64,000 nucleotides of DNA from an uncultured Sterolibacteriaceae bacterium. GTDB lineage: Bacteria; Pseudomonadota; Gammaproteobacteria; Burkholderiales; Rhodocyclaceae. Shown here in pieces: positions 1 through 11,097 of this stretch (the stretch's first letter is position 1; each line of letters starts with the position of its first letter). The translations under genes were made by a program, and so were the position numbers. The notes below the pieces were generated by a model. It saw only the letters and a program-made list of their open reading frames with translations, had not been told where the DNA came from and searched no databases. The stretch covers positions 62,001 through 126,000 of the forward strand of contig CALARK010000026.1 of NCBI GenBank assembly GCA_937888595.1, written 5' to 3'.

Positions 1-67
1 AATCCCTCGCTCAGCATCACGGCCATTGCCGAATACATCATGGCGCAGGTGCCGCCGCGCGCATGAA

Positions 68-2338
68 TCAGCGCCGGCCGTGCCGCGGCCACGGTTCTTC
101 GGTGCCGGGCGGCACGGCTTCCTCGGCGAGGCGGAAGTCGATCTTGTTCTGGTCGAGGTCCACGCGTACCAGTTGTACCTTGATGCGGTCGGACAGGCGG
201 TAGCGGGCGCCGCTGCGTTCGCCGACCATCGCGTGCTGCTTCTCGTCGAAATGGAAGTAGTCGCGGCCGAGGTCGGAGACGTGGACGAGGCCCTCGACGA
301 AGACTTCATCGAGGGCGACGAAGATGCCGAAGGGCACCACCGACGAGATGCTGCCGGTGAAGGTTTCGCCGATCCTGTCCTGCATGTACCAGCACTTGAG
401 CCAGGCCTCGACGTCGCGCGTCGCGTCGTCGGCGCGGCGTTCGGTGGCGGAGCACGCCAGTCCCACCTCTTCCCAGTTCAGGGTGTCGTAGCGCCGTCCC
501 GCCAGCGCCGACTTTATCGCGCGGTGGATCAGCAGGTCGGGATAGCGACGGATCGGCGAGGTGAAGTGCGTGTAGCTCTCATACGCTAATCCAAAGTGGC
601 CGACGTTGTCCGGACTGTAGATCGCCTGCTTGAGCGAGCGCAGCATCACCGTCTGCAGGAGCTGCTTGTCGGGGCGATTCTGGATCCTGTCGATCAGCTG
701 GGCGTAGTCCTTGGCGTGCGGCTCCTCGCCGCCGCCGAGCTGCAGGCCGAAGGTGCCGAGGAAGTCGCGCAGCTTGGCGAGCCGCTCGGGCGTCGGGCCC
801 TCATGCACGCGATACAGGGCCGGATGCTCGCGTTCCTTGAGGAAGTCCGAGGCGCAGACGTTCGCGGCGAGCATGCATTCCTCGATGATGCGATGGGCGT
901 CGTTGCGCTCGTAGGGCTCGATGCGTTCGATCTTGCCGTGGTCGTCGAAGATCATGCGCGTCTCGACCGTCTCGAAGTCGATGGCACCGCGTTTCGCGCG
1001 CGCCTTCTGCAGCACGCGATAGAGATCGTCGAGGTTCTGCAGCCACGGCAGCAGCGCGCCGACCCTCTCCAGTGCGGCGGCGTCCTTGTCGTAGAGCGCG
1101 GCGGCGACCTCGGTGTAGGTCAGGCGCGCATGCGACCACATCACCGCCGGGTAGAAGCGATAGTGGCGGATCGTGCCGGTCGCGGAGATGTTCATGTCGC
1201 AGACCATGCACAGGCGCTCGACCTGCGGGTTGAGCGAGCACAGGCCATTGGAGAGTTTCTCCGGCAGCATCGGGATGACGCGGCGCGGGAAATACACCGA
1301 GTTGCCGCGCTCGCGTGCGGTGGCGTCGAGGGCGTCGCCGTCCTGTACATAATGTGAAACGTCGGCGATGGCGACGATGAGGCGATAGCCCTTGCCATGC
1401 TTTTCGCAATAGACGGCGTCGTCGAAATCCTTCGCCGTCTCGCCGTCGATGGTGACGAGCGGCAGCGTGGTGATGTCCTCGCGGCCCTTCCAGTCCATCC
1501 GGCGCACGGCATCCGGCAGTTTTTTCGTCTGCGCGAGCGCTTCCTTCGCGAACTCGTGGGGCAGTTCGTGCTTCCTCAGCGCGATCTCGATCTCCATGCC
1601 GGGATCGGCATAATTGCCGAGGATCTCGACGACACGGCCGATCGGCTGCGACTGCTTGCTCGGCTGCTCGAGGATCTCGACCATCACCACCTGGCCCGCC
1701 TGCGGCCGCAGCGCCTTGCGATCGCCCTTGGCCGGCGGCGACAGCAGGATGTCCTGGCTGATGCGGCGGTTCTCGGCGACGACGTAGGACACGCCGTGTT
1801 CCTGGAAGACGCGACCGACGAGGCGGCTGTTGGCGCGCTCCGTGACCTCGACGATCTTGCCCTCGGGGCGGCCCTTGCGGTCCATGCCGATGATGCGCGC
1901 GATGGCGTGGTCGCCATGCAGCACCTTGTCCATTTCCTTTTCGGGCAGGAAGAGATCCGGGCCGCCATCCTCGCGCACGAGAAAGCCGAAGCCGTCCGGA
2001 TGTCCCTGCACCTTGCCCTTGAGCAGGTCGGCCTTGTCGGGAATCAGCCAGTCGTCGCGGCGGTTCTGCAGCAGCTGTGCGTCGCGCGCCATCGCGCCGA
2101 GGCGGCGCACGAAGGACTCGCGCTCGAAGTCGGCGACGTCGAGCAGGTGGCAGAGTCGCTCGAAGCTGGTCGGCACGCCCTGTTCGGCCAGCGTCTGCAG
2201 GATGTATTCGCGGCTCGGCAGGGGAAATTCGTATTTTTCACTCTCGCGCGCGAACTCGGGATCGGCGCGGCGGATGTTGGACAGCTTGTGCTGTGACGGT
2301 CGTTGCTTGTGTTTGTTTGACATCGTTGGTTTTTTCAT
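68..2338 (-). CDS. rnr: Ribonuclease R, 3'-5' exoribonuclease
   Basis: RNase R degrades structured RNA processively in the cytoplasm. The protein of about 756 residues shows an N-terminal winged-helix/cold-shock part, the RNB catalytic core with the acidic motif TIDGETAKDFDDAV (about residue 300), and a C-terminal S1 domain (about 660-745, IGETFTGSISSVVPFGIFVA). The ATG at 2338 is chosen because GAGAAGG lies upstream; ATG 2323 has no ribosome-binding site. A longer reading up to 2392 would overlap the tRNA and is rejected. Near the end the gene contains a copy of the dispersed 24-bp element, read as KSALAGRR. Family assignment is secure; the start is probable. Confidence 0.95.
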   Translation of the reverse strand: MKKPTMSNKHKQRPSQHKLSNIRRADPEFARESEKYEFPLPSREYILQTLAEQGVPTSFERLCHLLDVADFERESFVRRLGAMARDAQLLQNRRDDWLIPDKADLLKGKVQGHPDGFGFLVREDGGPDLFLPEKEMDKVLHGDHAIARIIGMDRKGRPEGKIVEVTERANSRLVGRVFQEHGVSYVVAENRRISQDILLSPPAKGDRKALRPQAGQVVMVEILEQPSKQSQPIGRVVEILGNYADPGMEIEIALRKHELPHEFAKEALAQTKKLPDAVRRMDWKGREDITTLPLVTIDGETAKDFDDAVYCEKHGKGYRLIVAIADVSHYVQDGDALDATARERGNSVYFPRRVIPMLPEKLSNGLCSLNPQVERLCMVCDMNISATGTIRHYRFYPAVMWSHARLTYTEVAAALYDKDAAALERVGALLPWLQNLDDLYRVLQKARAKRGAIDFETVETRMIFDDHGKIERIEPYERNDAHRIIEECMLAANVCASDFLKEREHPALYRVHEGPTPERLAKLRDFLGTFGLQLGGGEEPHAKDYAQLIDRIQNRPDKQLLQTVMLRSLKQAIYSPDNVGHFGLAYESYTHFTSPIRRYPDLLIHRAIKSALAGRRYDTLNWEEVGLACSATERRADDATRDVEAWLKCWYMQDRIGETFTGSISSVVPFGIFVALDEVFVEGLVHVSDLGRDYFHFDEKQHAMVGERSGARYRLSDRIKVQLVRVDLDQNKIDFRLAEEAVPPGTEEPWPRHGRR
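493..516 (-). repeat. Dispersed 24-bp element, copy 1
   Basis: One mismatch to the consensus AAAAGTCGGCGC + YGGCRGGACGGC. It lies inside rnr and is read there as KSALAGRR, the same peptide that ends HybD. Confidence 0.8.
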
Positions 2339-2364
2339 TAGAATGCGCGCCTTCTCGCACGCCT

Positions 2365-2449
<85 letters not shown>

Positions 2450-2463
2450 GAGAATACATGAAA

Positions 2464-2497
2464 GCCGCTGCACCCGCGTTTCGGGCAGCGGCTTTTT
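2464..2497 (+). terminator. Rho-independent terminator after tRNA-Leu
   Basis: An 8-bp stem GCCGCTGC/GCAGCGGC with a 13-nt loop is followed by TTTTT. An AAA run precedes the stem, so the hairpin could also serve the converging DUF1850 gene on the minus strand. Confidence 0.85.
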
Positions 2498-2897
2498 CAT
2501 TTTCGGCCGTTGCCGATGCCAGGGCCGGCGTCGGAGCACGGTGCCAGTTCCAGCGTCGCTTCCACCGGAAGGCCGGGCAGCCACTCGGTGATGGCGCGGC
2601 AGTCACCGTTGCCGCAGATCTCGTAGGGCTTCACGTACGAGGAGTGGCGCAGGGCGATCCGGGGGAGCGGGGGCAATGCCGGGACGTAGTGCCAGGCACC
2701 GTCCCTCAGCACGGCGCCCGCCGGCGGCTCCATGCCCGCCCCGGTGCCGCGCACGCGGGCCTCGACGAGCCACAGGGCCGCTCCTTCGCGGCGGTAGTCC
2801 TCTTCCCAGACGATTTTTTCGATGGAATGCGTCCAGCGCAGCGTGACGCGGTCGCCGAACTGCGCGACGAGCAGCCCGGCGACGAGGCAGATGCCCG

Positions 2898-2901
<4 letters not shown>
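2497..2901 (-). CDS. DUF1850 protein linked to the TRAP transporter
   Basis: The 134-residue protein has a hydrophobic N-terminus (ICLVAGLLVA) that looks like a signal or anchor, then the DUF1850 core with RWTHSIEKIVWEEDYR and a later SSYVKPYEICGNGDC. Its ATG overlaps the TGA of the TRAP permease (ATGA at 2898-2901), so the two are translationally coupled. DUF1850 genes commonly sit beside fused TAXI-type TRAP permeases; the exact role is unknown and an accessory function in substrate uptake is inferred. The stop lies at the end of the bidirectional hairpin. Confidence 0.8.
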
Positions 2902-4976
<2,075 letters not shown>

Positions 4977-4979
4977 GGA

Positions 4980-5924
4980 TTACTTCAGCAGCCCGACTTC
5001 CTTGTAGTACTTCTCGGCGCCCGGGTGGAAGGGCACCGGGGCACCCGTGGCGGCCTTTTCCTTCTTGATCGCCTTGGCGGCACCGTGGGCGGCGACCATC
5101 GCGTCGAGGTTCTCGAACATCGACTTGGTCATCTTGTACACGGTGTCCTCGGAAACGCCGGCATGCGTGACGAGGAAGTTGGGCACGGCGATGGTCGGCA
5201 CGTCGGCGGTCTGGCCGTTGTAGGTGTTGGCCGGAATCACGCCGGACTGGTAGGCGGCATCGCCGATCTTGGCGACGATGTCGGCCGGGATCGGGATGAC
5301 GACGATCTTCACGGCCGTGGCGAGGTCGCGCACGGCGGCGACGCCGAGGCCGGAGGAGAGCAGCGTGGCGTCGAGCTGGCGGTTCTTGATCAGTTCGACC
5401 GACTCGGCGTAGCCGAGGTATTCGACCTTGCCGAGGTCCGCGTAGCTGAGGCCGGCGGCCTTGATGATGGTGCGGCTGTTGAGTTCGGTGCCGCTCTTGG
5501 GGGCGCCGACGGAAATCTTCTTGCCCTTCAGGTCGGCCAGCGAAGTGATGCCGGAATCGGCGCTGGCGAGGAAGTGGATGTAGTTCGGGTAGATCGCGGC
5601 CAGCGTGCGCAGCTTGTCCAGCGGGGCCTTGAAACCGACGTCGGGATTGCCTTTCCATGCCTCGCTATAGGTATCGCCCAGCGTGAAGGCCACTTCGCCC
5701 TTGCCGGCCTGCAGCAGGTTGAGGTTTTCGGCGCTGGCCTTGGTGGCCTGCACCGAGGTCTTGGCATCCGGCATGACCTTGCCGTAGATCTGCGTGAGGG
5801 AAACGCCGAGCGGGTAATAGACACCGCTGGTGCCGCCGGTGAGGACATTGATGAATTCGGCGGCGTGACCGGCCGAGGCGGCGATGGCGAGTGCCGAGGC
5901 GGCGATCAGGGAACGCATGCGCAT
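4980..5924 (-). CDS. TAXI-family TRAP transporter solute-binding protein
   Basis: The 314-residue periplasmic receptor has a clear signal peptide (MRMRSLIAASALAIAASAGHA, cleaved near AHA/AEF). The family hallmark follows at once: INVLTGGTSGVYYPLG. GAGGAG lies 7 nt before the ATG at 5924, supporting this start over the internal Met three codons later. It precedes the permease and DUF1850 genes, making a complete three-gene uptake operon. The ligand is unknown. Confidence 0.94.
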   Translation of the reverse strand: MRMRSLIAASALAIAASAGHAAEFINVLTGGTSGVYYPLGVSLTQIYGKVMPDAKTSVQATKASAENLNLLQAGKGEVAFTLGDTYSEAWKGNPDVGFKAPLDKLRTLAAIYPNYIHFLASADSGITSLADLKGKKISVGAPKSGTELNSRTIIKAAGLSYADLGKVEYLGYAESVELIKNRQLDATLLSSGLGVAAVRDLATAVKIVVIPIPADIVAKIGDAAYQSGVIPANTYNGQTADVPTIAVPNFLVTHAGVSEDTVYKMTKSMFENLDAMVAAHGAAKAIKKEKAATGAPVPFHPGAEKYYKEVGLLK

Positions 5925-6003
5925 GGGGAGTCTCCTCGTTATGATGGTTGGTGTGGAGCACCGATTCTAGCTCCGGCACGATCAACCGTTGAAGGAGGTT
6001 TGC

Positions 6004-6801
6004 ATGGACTTGGGTATTCGTGGCAGGCGCGCGCTGGTGTGCGCAGCCAGCAAGGGACTGGGGCGTGGCTGTGCGCTGGCGCTGGCGGCGGAGGGCGTGC
6101 AGGTGACGATCGTCGCGCGCGGCGCGGAGGCCCTCGACGCGACGCTGGCCGAGCTCGAAAAAGTCGGCGCCGGCGGGATGGCGCAGCGGGTGGCGCATCA
6201 GGCTGTCCAGGCCGACATCACCACGCCGGAGGGCCGGGCCGCCGCGCTGGCCGCCTGTCCCGCCCCCGACATCCTCGTCAACAACGCCGGTGGCCCGCCG
6301 CCCGGCGATTTCCGCGACTGGAACCGCGACGACTGGCTCAAGGCGCTCGACGCCAACATGCTGACGCCGATCGAGCTGATCCAGGCGACAGTGGACGGCA
6401 TGATCGAACGGAAGTTCGGTCGCATCGTGAACATTACCTCGGCGGCGGTGAAGGCGCCGATCGACGTGCTCGGCCTGTCGAACGGGGCGCGTTCCGGCCT
6501 CACCGGCTTCGTCGCCGGCCTGGCACGCAAGACCGTGGCGCACAACGTGACGATCAACAACCTGCTGCCGGGCCTGTTCGACACCGACCGCATCCGCAAT
6601 GTCGTCGGTGCGCAGGCGAAGTCGCAGGGTGTCGACTACGATGCGGCGCTGGCGGCGCGCGTGAAGACCATCCCCGCCGGCCGCATCGGCGATCCGGCCG
6701 AGTTCGGTGCCGCCTGTGCGTGGCTATGCAGCGCCCAGGCGGGCTACATCACCGGCCAGAACTGGTTGCTGGATGGAGGCGCCTACCCGGGGACCTTCTG
6801 A
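6004..6801 (+). CDS. Short-chain dehydrogenase/reductase-family protein with altered active site
   Basis: The 265-residue Rossmann-fold protein shows the cofactor motif ASKGLGRG (about 15-22), the structural NNAGG and the SDR C-terminus with GQNWLLDGG. GGAGGT lies 6 nt before the ATG at 6004, so a reading from 5989 is rejected. The usual YxxxK catalytic pair is not visible: 13 residues after the ITS serine the sequence reads SNGAR, giving Ser and Arg where Tyr and Lys are expected. It may use another chemistry or bind a ligand. It contains a copy of the dispersed element, read as KVGAGGMA. It stands alone, divergent from the TRAP operon. Confidence 0.88.
   Translation: MDLGIRGRRALVCAASKGLGRGCALALAAEGVQVTIVARGAEALDATLAELEKVGAGGMAQRVAHQAVQADITTPEGRAAALAACPAPDILVNNAGGPPPGDFRDWNRDDWLKALDANMLTPIELIQATVDGMIERKFGRIVNITSAAVKAPIDVLGLSNGARSGLTGFVAGLARKTVAHNVTINNLLPGLFDTDRIRNVVGAQAKSQGVDYDAALAARVKTIPAGRIGDPAEFGAACAWLCSAQAGYITGQNWLLDGGAYPGTF
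6159..6182 (+). repeat. Dispersed 24-bp element, copy 2
   Basis: One mismatch to the consensus. It lies inside the SDR gene and is read as KVGAGGMA. Confidence 0.8.
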
Positions 6802-6983
6802 GCGCGCTGGACCGGCTTCGGCCGGAACAGCTGGCAGTCCATGCCGCTGGCGGCACGCACCTCGGTGTCCGGTGCGGCCCGGCTCTTGAAGTTCATCGCC
6901 CGGCAGCCGTAGGGAAACTGCGGGTCGAAGGTGATGAAGTAGTGCGTGCAGCGCAGGCACACCGGCCGTTCATGCGTTTTCAC
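6783..6983 (-). CDS. Small conserved cysteine-containing protein, unknown function
   Basis: The 66-residue protein begins MKTHERPVCLRCTHYF. It has a CxxC pair (CLRC) and two more cysteines (YGC, MDC), a spacing that suggests a small metal-binding fold. I recall similar short proteins in betaproteobacteria but cannot name a function. Its start overlaps the 3' end of the EAL-HDOD gene by 14 bp, so it is probably cotranscribed with it. Its stop overlaps the convergent SDR gene by 19 bp. Confidence 0.7.
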   Translation of the reverse strand: MKTHERPVCLRCTHYFITFDPQFPYGCRAMNFKSRAAPDTEVRAASGMDCQLFRPKPVQRAQKVPG

Positions 6984-8217
6984 GGCCGATATTGCTCGCC
7001 CAGGTGAGCGCCTGTGTCAGGCAGGCATTGACCATGAGGTGGTCCGCACCCGGCAGTTGCTCTGTCAGGGCATGGCAGGCCTCGCCGTCGCTGGCTTCGA
7101 GCGCCTCGGTCAGCTGGAGCATGATGCCGAGAGGGCCGCCTTTGCTTTGCAGCGCTGTCTGCACGTCGCCCTCGAGCTGGATGCCCTTGAGAATCTCTTC
7201 CAGCGGGGCGCCCATCAGCGTCGGCATCAGCGACATGATGCCGGTCATGAAGGCGTGGTCCTCGAATTCGCGGGCGCCGGGCTTGAGCTTGCCGGCCAGC
7301 AGTTCTAGGAAGCGGCCGCGCGTGGCGGCCAGCTGCAGCAGCGGGTTAGCGACGTTGTTGTCCTTGCCGGAGGGGTTCGTGTAGAGCAGCAGCTGCAGCC
7401 AGCGTTGCAGCTGGCGGCGGCCCAGTACCGTGATGGCGTGGCGCAGGCCGGTGATCTTCGAGCGCACGCCGGTGGCGACCGAGTTGGTCAGGCGCATCAG
7501 GTTCATCGCCAGCCCCGGCTCCTGCTTGAAGATTCCCTCAAGTGAGGTGGTTTCGGCATCCTCCATGACGAGGCTGAGCAGGCGCACCAGCGCCAGTTGG
7601 GAATGGCCGAGCTTGCGGCCGGCGATGATCGCCGGCTTGGCGAAGTAGTAGCCCTGGAACAGGTGGTAGCCGAGGGCGTGGCAGTGTTCGGCCTGTTCGC
7701 GGCCGTCGACCTTCTCCGCCAGGAGCGAGACCGGCCAGCGTTTCAGCTGGCCGGTGACCGTGGCGAGCTGCTCCTGGCTCAATGGCATCAGGTCGACCTT
7801 GACGATCTCGATCAGGTCGAGCAGCGGCTTCCAGCGGTCCTCGTAATTCACGAAGTCATCGAGCGCGAGGGTGAAGCCGCGCGCCTTGAGCTCGGTGCAC
7901 CGTTCGACGATCTCGGGGGTGACCTCGACGGTCTCGAGCACTTCCAGCACGATCTTGTCGGTCGGCAGGATCTCGAGCATGTCGGACAATAAGAGACTCG
8001 CATCGCAGTTGATGAAGCCCTTGTAGGGGCCGAGCGCCTGCTCGACGCCGAGTTCGGCGAAGGCGTGGTTGATGACGTTCGCCGTGGCGCCGAGATCGTC
8101 CTGTACGTTGGCCTCGTTCTTCTGCCCGCCGCTGCGGAACAGCAGTTCGTAGGCGAACAGCTGGTGCTGGCGGTCGAGAATCGGCTGGCGGCCGATGAAG
8201 ATTTCCTCGCCGGCCAT
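6970..8217 (-). CDS. EAL-HDOD (YuxH-type) signalling protein
   Basis: The 415-residue cytoplasmic protein has an N-terminal EAL-like domain (about 1-200, beginning GEEIFIGRQPILDR, with YELLFR in place of the canonical EAL signature) and a C-terminal HDOD domain (about 200-400, LMRLTNSVATGVRSKITGL). In this family the EAL domain is usually degenerate and binds rather than cleaves cyclic di-GMP; the HDOD part is a signalling output. The ATG at 8217 overlaps the TGA of the phosphomannomutase gene by one base, so the pair is coupled. Catalytic inactivity is inferred from the missing EAL residues. Confidence 0.9.
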   Translation of the reverse strand: MAGEEIFIGRQPILDRQHQLFAYELLFRSGGQKNEANVQDDLGATANVINHAFAELGVEQALGPYKGFINCDASLLLSDMLEILPTDKIVLEVLETVEVTPEIVERCTELKARGFTLALDDFVNYEDRWKPLLDLIEIVKVDLMPLSQEQLATVTGQLKRWPVSLLAEKVDGREQAEHCHALGYHLFQGYYFAKPAIIAGRKLGHSQLALVRLLSLVMEDAETTSLEGIFKQEPGLAMNLMRLTNSVATGVRSKITGLRHAITVLGRRQLQRWLQLLLYTNPSGKDNNVANPLLQLAATRGRFLELLAGKLKPGAREFEDHAFMTGIMSLMPTLMGAPLEEILKGIQLEGDVQTALQSKGGPLGIMLQLTEALEASDGEACHALTEQLPGADHLMVNACLTQALTWASNIGRENA

Positions 8218-9605
8218 CAGTGGGCATCCTCGTAATCGACGTGCAATCCGGGCCACGCGGCCTGCAGCGCATCCCTGAATTCGTCCTGGATGCGGGCCAG
8301 CGCCTGCGCGGTGTCCGCCTCGAAGCGCAGCACGATCACCGGCGTGGTGTTGGAGGCGCGGGCGAGGCCGAAGCCGTCCGGGTATTCGGCGCGCACGCCG
8401 TCGAGCGTGATCAGCTCGCGCGCGGTCGGGAAGCGGCCATTCTTCTGCAGGTTCGCGATCAGCCGGTGCGGTTCGCCTTCCTGCATCTTGAGGTTGAGCT
8501 CGGGCGTCGAAATCGCGTTCGGCAGGTGCTGGAGCGGCCAGTTCGCATCCGGCCAGCGCGAGACGATCTCGAGCAGGCGCGCGCCGGCGTAGAGGCCGTC
8601 GTCGAAGCCATACCAGCGCTCCTTGAAGAACATGTGACCGCTCATCTCTCCCGCCAGCGGCGCGCCGGTTTCGCGCAGCTTGGCCTTGATCAGCGCATGG
8701 CCGGTGTTCCACATGACCGGCACGCCGCCCTGGAACTTCACCGATTCGGCCACCCAGCGCGAGCACTTCACGTCGTGGATGATCTGGGCGCCGGGATTGC
8801 GCGCCAGCACGTCGGCGGCGAACAGCATCAGCTGGCGGTCCGGATAGATGATCTCGCCATCCTTGGTGACGACGCCGAGGCGGTCGCCGTCGCCGTCGAA
8901 GGCGAGGCCCAGTTCGGCATCGGTCTCGCGCAGCACGCGCTGCACGTCGCGCAGGTTGGCCGGCTTCGACGGGTCCGGATGGTGGTTCGGGAAGTTGCCG
9001 TCCACCTCGCAGAACAGCTCGATCACCTCGCAGCCCATGCGGCGGAACAGGTCCGGGGCGAAGGCGCCGGCCACGCCGTTGCCGCAATCGATGACGATCT
9101 TCATCGGCCGTGCGAGTTTCACATCCGCGACGATCCGGTCGATGTAGGCGGCCTTGACGTCGGCATGGCGCAGGATGCCGCGGCCGGCGGTGAAGCGTTC
9201 CGCCTCGATGGTCTTGCGCAGGGCCTGGATCATCGTGCCGTAGAGCGTCTCGCCGTCGAGCACCATCTTGAAGCCGTTGTAGTCGGGGGGGTTGTGGCTA
9301 CCGGTGACCGAGACGCAGCTTTGCGTGCCGAGGTGGTGGGCGGCGAAATAGGTGACGGGCGTCGGCACGCAGCCGATGTCGATGACGTCGATGCCGGTGG
9401 AGGTGATGCCCTGCGCCAGCGCGGCGACGAGGTCCGGCCCCGACAGGCGGCCGTCGCGGCCGACGACGATGTCGACGAGCCCGCGCTCCTGCGCCTCGGT
9501 GCCGAGCGCCCGGCCGATGTCGCGCGCGGCCTCCGGTGTCAACGAGCGGCCGATGATGCCGCGGATGTCGTAGGCCTTGAAGATTTCGGGTGCGATCATG
9601 CTCAT
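8217..9605 (-). CDS. Phosphomannomutase/phosphoglucomutase
   Basis: This 462-residue AlgC/ManB-type enzyme interconverts hexose 6- and 1-phosphates for exopolysaccharide and LPS precursors. Visible motifs are KAYDIRG at the N-terminus, the phosphoserine loop TGSHNPPDYNG (about 100), the metal loop DGDGDRLG (about 235) and the sugar-binding GEMSGH (about 318). AGGA lies about 6 nt before the ATG at 9605. It is followed without a gap by the EAL-HDOD gene. Which hexose dominates cannot be told from sequence. Confidence 0.93.
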   Translation of the reverse strand: MSMIAPEIFKAYDIRGIIGRSLTPEAARDIGRALGTEAQERGLVDIVVGRDGRLSGPDLVAALAQGITSTGIDVIDIGCVPTPVTYFAAHHLGTQSCVSVTGSHNPPDYNGFKMVLDGETLYGTMIQALRKTIEAERFTAGRGILRHADVKAAYIDRIVADVKLARPMKIVIDCGNGVAGAFAPDLFRRMGCEVIELFCEVDGNFPNHHPDPSKPANLRDVQRVLRETDAELGLAFDGDGDRLGVVTKDGEIIYPDRQLMLFAADVLARNPGAQIIHDVKCSRWVAESVKFQGGVPVMWNTGHALIKAKLRETGAPLAGEMSGHMFFKERWYGFDDGLYAGARLLEIVSRWPDANWPLQHLPNAISTPELNLKMQEGEPHRLIANLQKNGRFPTARELITLDGVRAEYPDGFGLARASNTTPVIVLRFEADTAQALARIQDEFRDALQAAWPGLHVDYEDAH

Positions 9606-9642
9606 GCGTATGTCCTTTTTTGCCCGCGATTATCGCATGGGC

Positions 9643-10068
9643 TCAATGCAGTATCGTGGGCGCGTCGCCGATGCTGCCGGGCGGTACGGCGGAAGCGTGA
9701 TGGACGATCATGCGCCAGCCCTGCGCGCCGCGCACGAAGACGTTGGTGGCCGCGACCGGCGCGGCCAGGTGCTTCTCGCCGACGACGGTGATCTGCTCGA
9801 TCACGCTATGCACGGCGAAGAACGGTGCATGCACGGTCGACAGCGCGAGCAGCTGGACCTGCAGGCGGCGTCCGCCGGAGAAGATGTGTCGCCAGGCTTC
9901 GCGCACCAGCGCGTAGCCCGCGATGCGGCTCCCGCCGGGGTGGACGCAGACGATTTCCTCGTCTTCCGACCAGACCGTCATCATCGCGTCGAGGTCGCCG
10001 CGCTCCAGCGCCTGGTAGAAGGCGGCTTCGGCTTCCTGCGGCGAGGTGTAGATCGGCTTCTTCGGCAT
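9643..10068 (-). CDS. SnoaL-like/NTF2-fold protein
   Basis: The 141-residue protein matches the pattern of small SnoaL-like (DUF4440-type) alpha+beta barrel proteins: AEAAFYQALERGDLDAMMTVW near the N-terminus, then EEIVCVHPGGSRIAG and a C-terminal RGAQGWRMIVHHAS. Such folds serve as ketosteroid-isomerase-like enzymes or binding pockets; no specific activity can be assigned. It begins 3 bp after the waaF stop, so it is probably cotranscribed with the LPS gene. Confidence 0.8.
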   Translation of the reverse strand: MPKKPIYTSPQEAEAAFYQALERGDLDAMMTVWSEDEEIVCVHPGGSRIAGYALVREAWRHIFSGGRRLQVQLLALSTVHAPFFAVHSVIEQITVVGEKHLAAPVAATNVFVRGAQGWRMIVHHASAVPPGSIGDAPTILH

Positions 10069-10071
10069 TTC

Positions 10072-11097
10072 TCAGTGGGGCAGCGCTGCGAACACGCGTT
10101 CGGGTGTCAGGTCCTCGAGACAGCGCAGGTGCCCCAGGGGGCATTCGCGCTTGAAGCAGGGACTGCACTCGAGGCCGAGCGAAAGAATTGTCGCACGGGG
10201 CGAGAGCGGAGGGGTGTAGCCCGGGCTGGATGAACCGTACAGGGCGACCAGCGGCCGGTCGAGCGCGGCGGCGACATGCATCAGCCCCGAGTCATTGGTT
10301 ACCACGGCCTGAGCGCCGGCGATCAGGTCGATCGCCTGCTCGAGATTCGTCCGGCCGCAGAGGTTGAGGGCCATGCCTTCGGACAGCGCGGCGATCTCCT
10401 CGCCCACCGGGGCATCTTTCGCCGAGCCGACGATCCAGATTGCCGCCCTGCCGGCGCCGACTTTCCTCGCCAGAAGTTTTGCCAGCCGAGCGAAGTGATG
10501 CACGGGCCAGCGCTTGGCCGGGCCGTATTCGGCGCCGGGACAGAAGATGACGGGTGCCGCATCGGTCGGCAGTCCGAGCGCGTCCCGCGCGGCGCGTTGC
10601 TGTTCGGGTGTCGACGTCAGGCACGGATCCGGCGTCGGGTCGGGAAACTGGCCGGCGAGTGCGGCGTAGCGATCGACCAAGCGCGGCAATGAGGGCAGGG
10701 CGCTTTTCGGATGGCGCTCGTTGAGCAGGACATAGCGCGCCTCGCCGTGGTAGCCGACGCGGCGCGGGATGCGCGCGAACCACGGGACCAGCGCCGATTT
10801 CCACGAGTTCGGCAGCACGTAGGCTGCGGAAAAGTCGGCGCTGGCAAGACGGCGGCCGAGCGCCTTGCGGCCGGCCCAGTCGAACTGGCCATGCGCGAAC
10901 GGGTTTTCGATGACGCCGGCCACCTCGGGCATGCGTGCCAGCAATGGCGCACTCCACGCGGGGGCGAGGACGTGGATCTCGGTATCGGGATTCTGCAGCC
11001 GCATCAGCAGCGGCTGCATCATGATCGTGTCGCCGATCCAGGAAGGAGCGACGACGAGGACCCTGTTAATGATGCCCCTTCGGCTTTTCGCCGGCAA
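10072..11097 (-). CDS. waaF: ADP-heptose:LPS heptosyltransferase II
   Basis: This 341-residue GT9-family glycosyltransferase adds the second heptose to the LPS inner core at the inner face of the inner membrane. The N-terminal RVLVVAPSWIGDTIMMQPLL is diagnostic, and the C-terminal half has the donor-site motifs TNDSGLMHVAAALDRPLVALYGSSSP and ECSPCFKRECP. The start overlaps the upstream zinc-finger gene by 32 bp; no better initiation codon is visible before NRVLVVAP. It contains two copies of the dispersed element on opposite strands. Confidence 0.93.
   Translation of the reverse strand: MPAKSRRGIINRVLVVAPSWIGDTIMMQPLLMRLQNPDTEIHVLAPAWSAPLLARMPEVAGVIENPFAHGQFDWAGRKALGRRLASADFSAAYVLPNSWKSALVPWFARIPRRVGYHGEARYVLLNERHPKSALPSLPRLVDRYAALAGQFPDPTPDPCLTSTPEQQRAARDALGLPTDAAPVIFCPGAEYGPAKRWPVHHFARLAKLLARKVGAGRAAIWIVGSAKDAPVGEEIAALSEGMALNLCGRTNLEQAIDLIAGAQAVVTNDSGLMHVAAALDRPLVALYGSSSPGYTPPLSPRATILSLGLECSPCFKRECPLGHLRCLEDLTPERVFAALPH
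10442..10465 (-). repeat. Dispersed 24-bp element, copy 3
   Basis: One mismatch to the consensus. It lies inside waaF and is read as KVGAGRAA. Confidence 0.8.
10830..10853 (+). repeat. Dispersed 24-bp element, copy 4
   Basis: One mismatch. It is the second copy in waaF, in the opposite orientation to copy 3 and about 390 bp away, read as RLASADFS. Confidence 0.8.

Noticed and set aside
1..67. Start of another minus-strand gene downstream of rnr
   Set aside because: A short open frame (MMYSAMAVMLSEG) runs to the window edge, but too little is visible to support a gene call.
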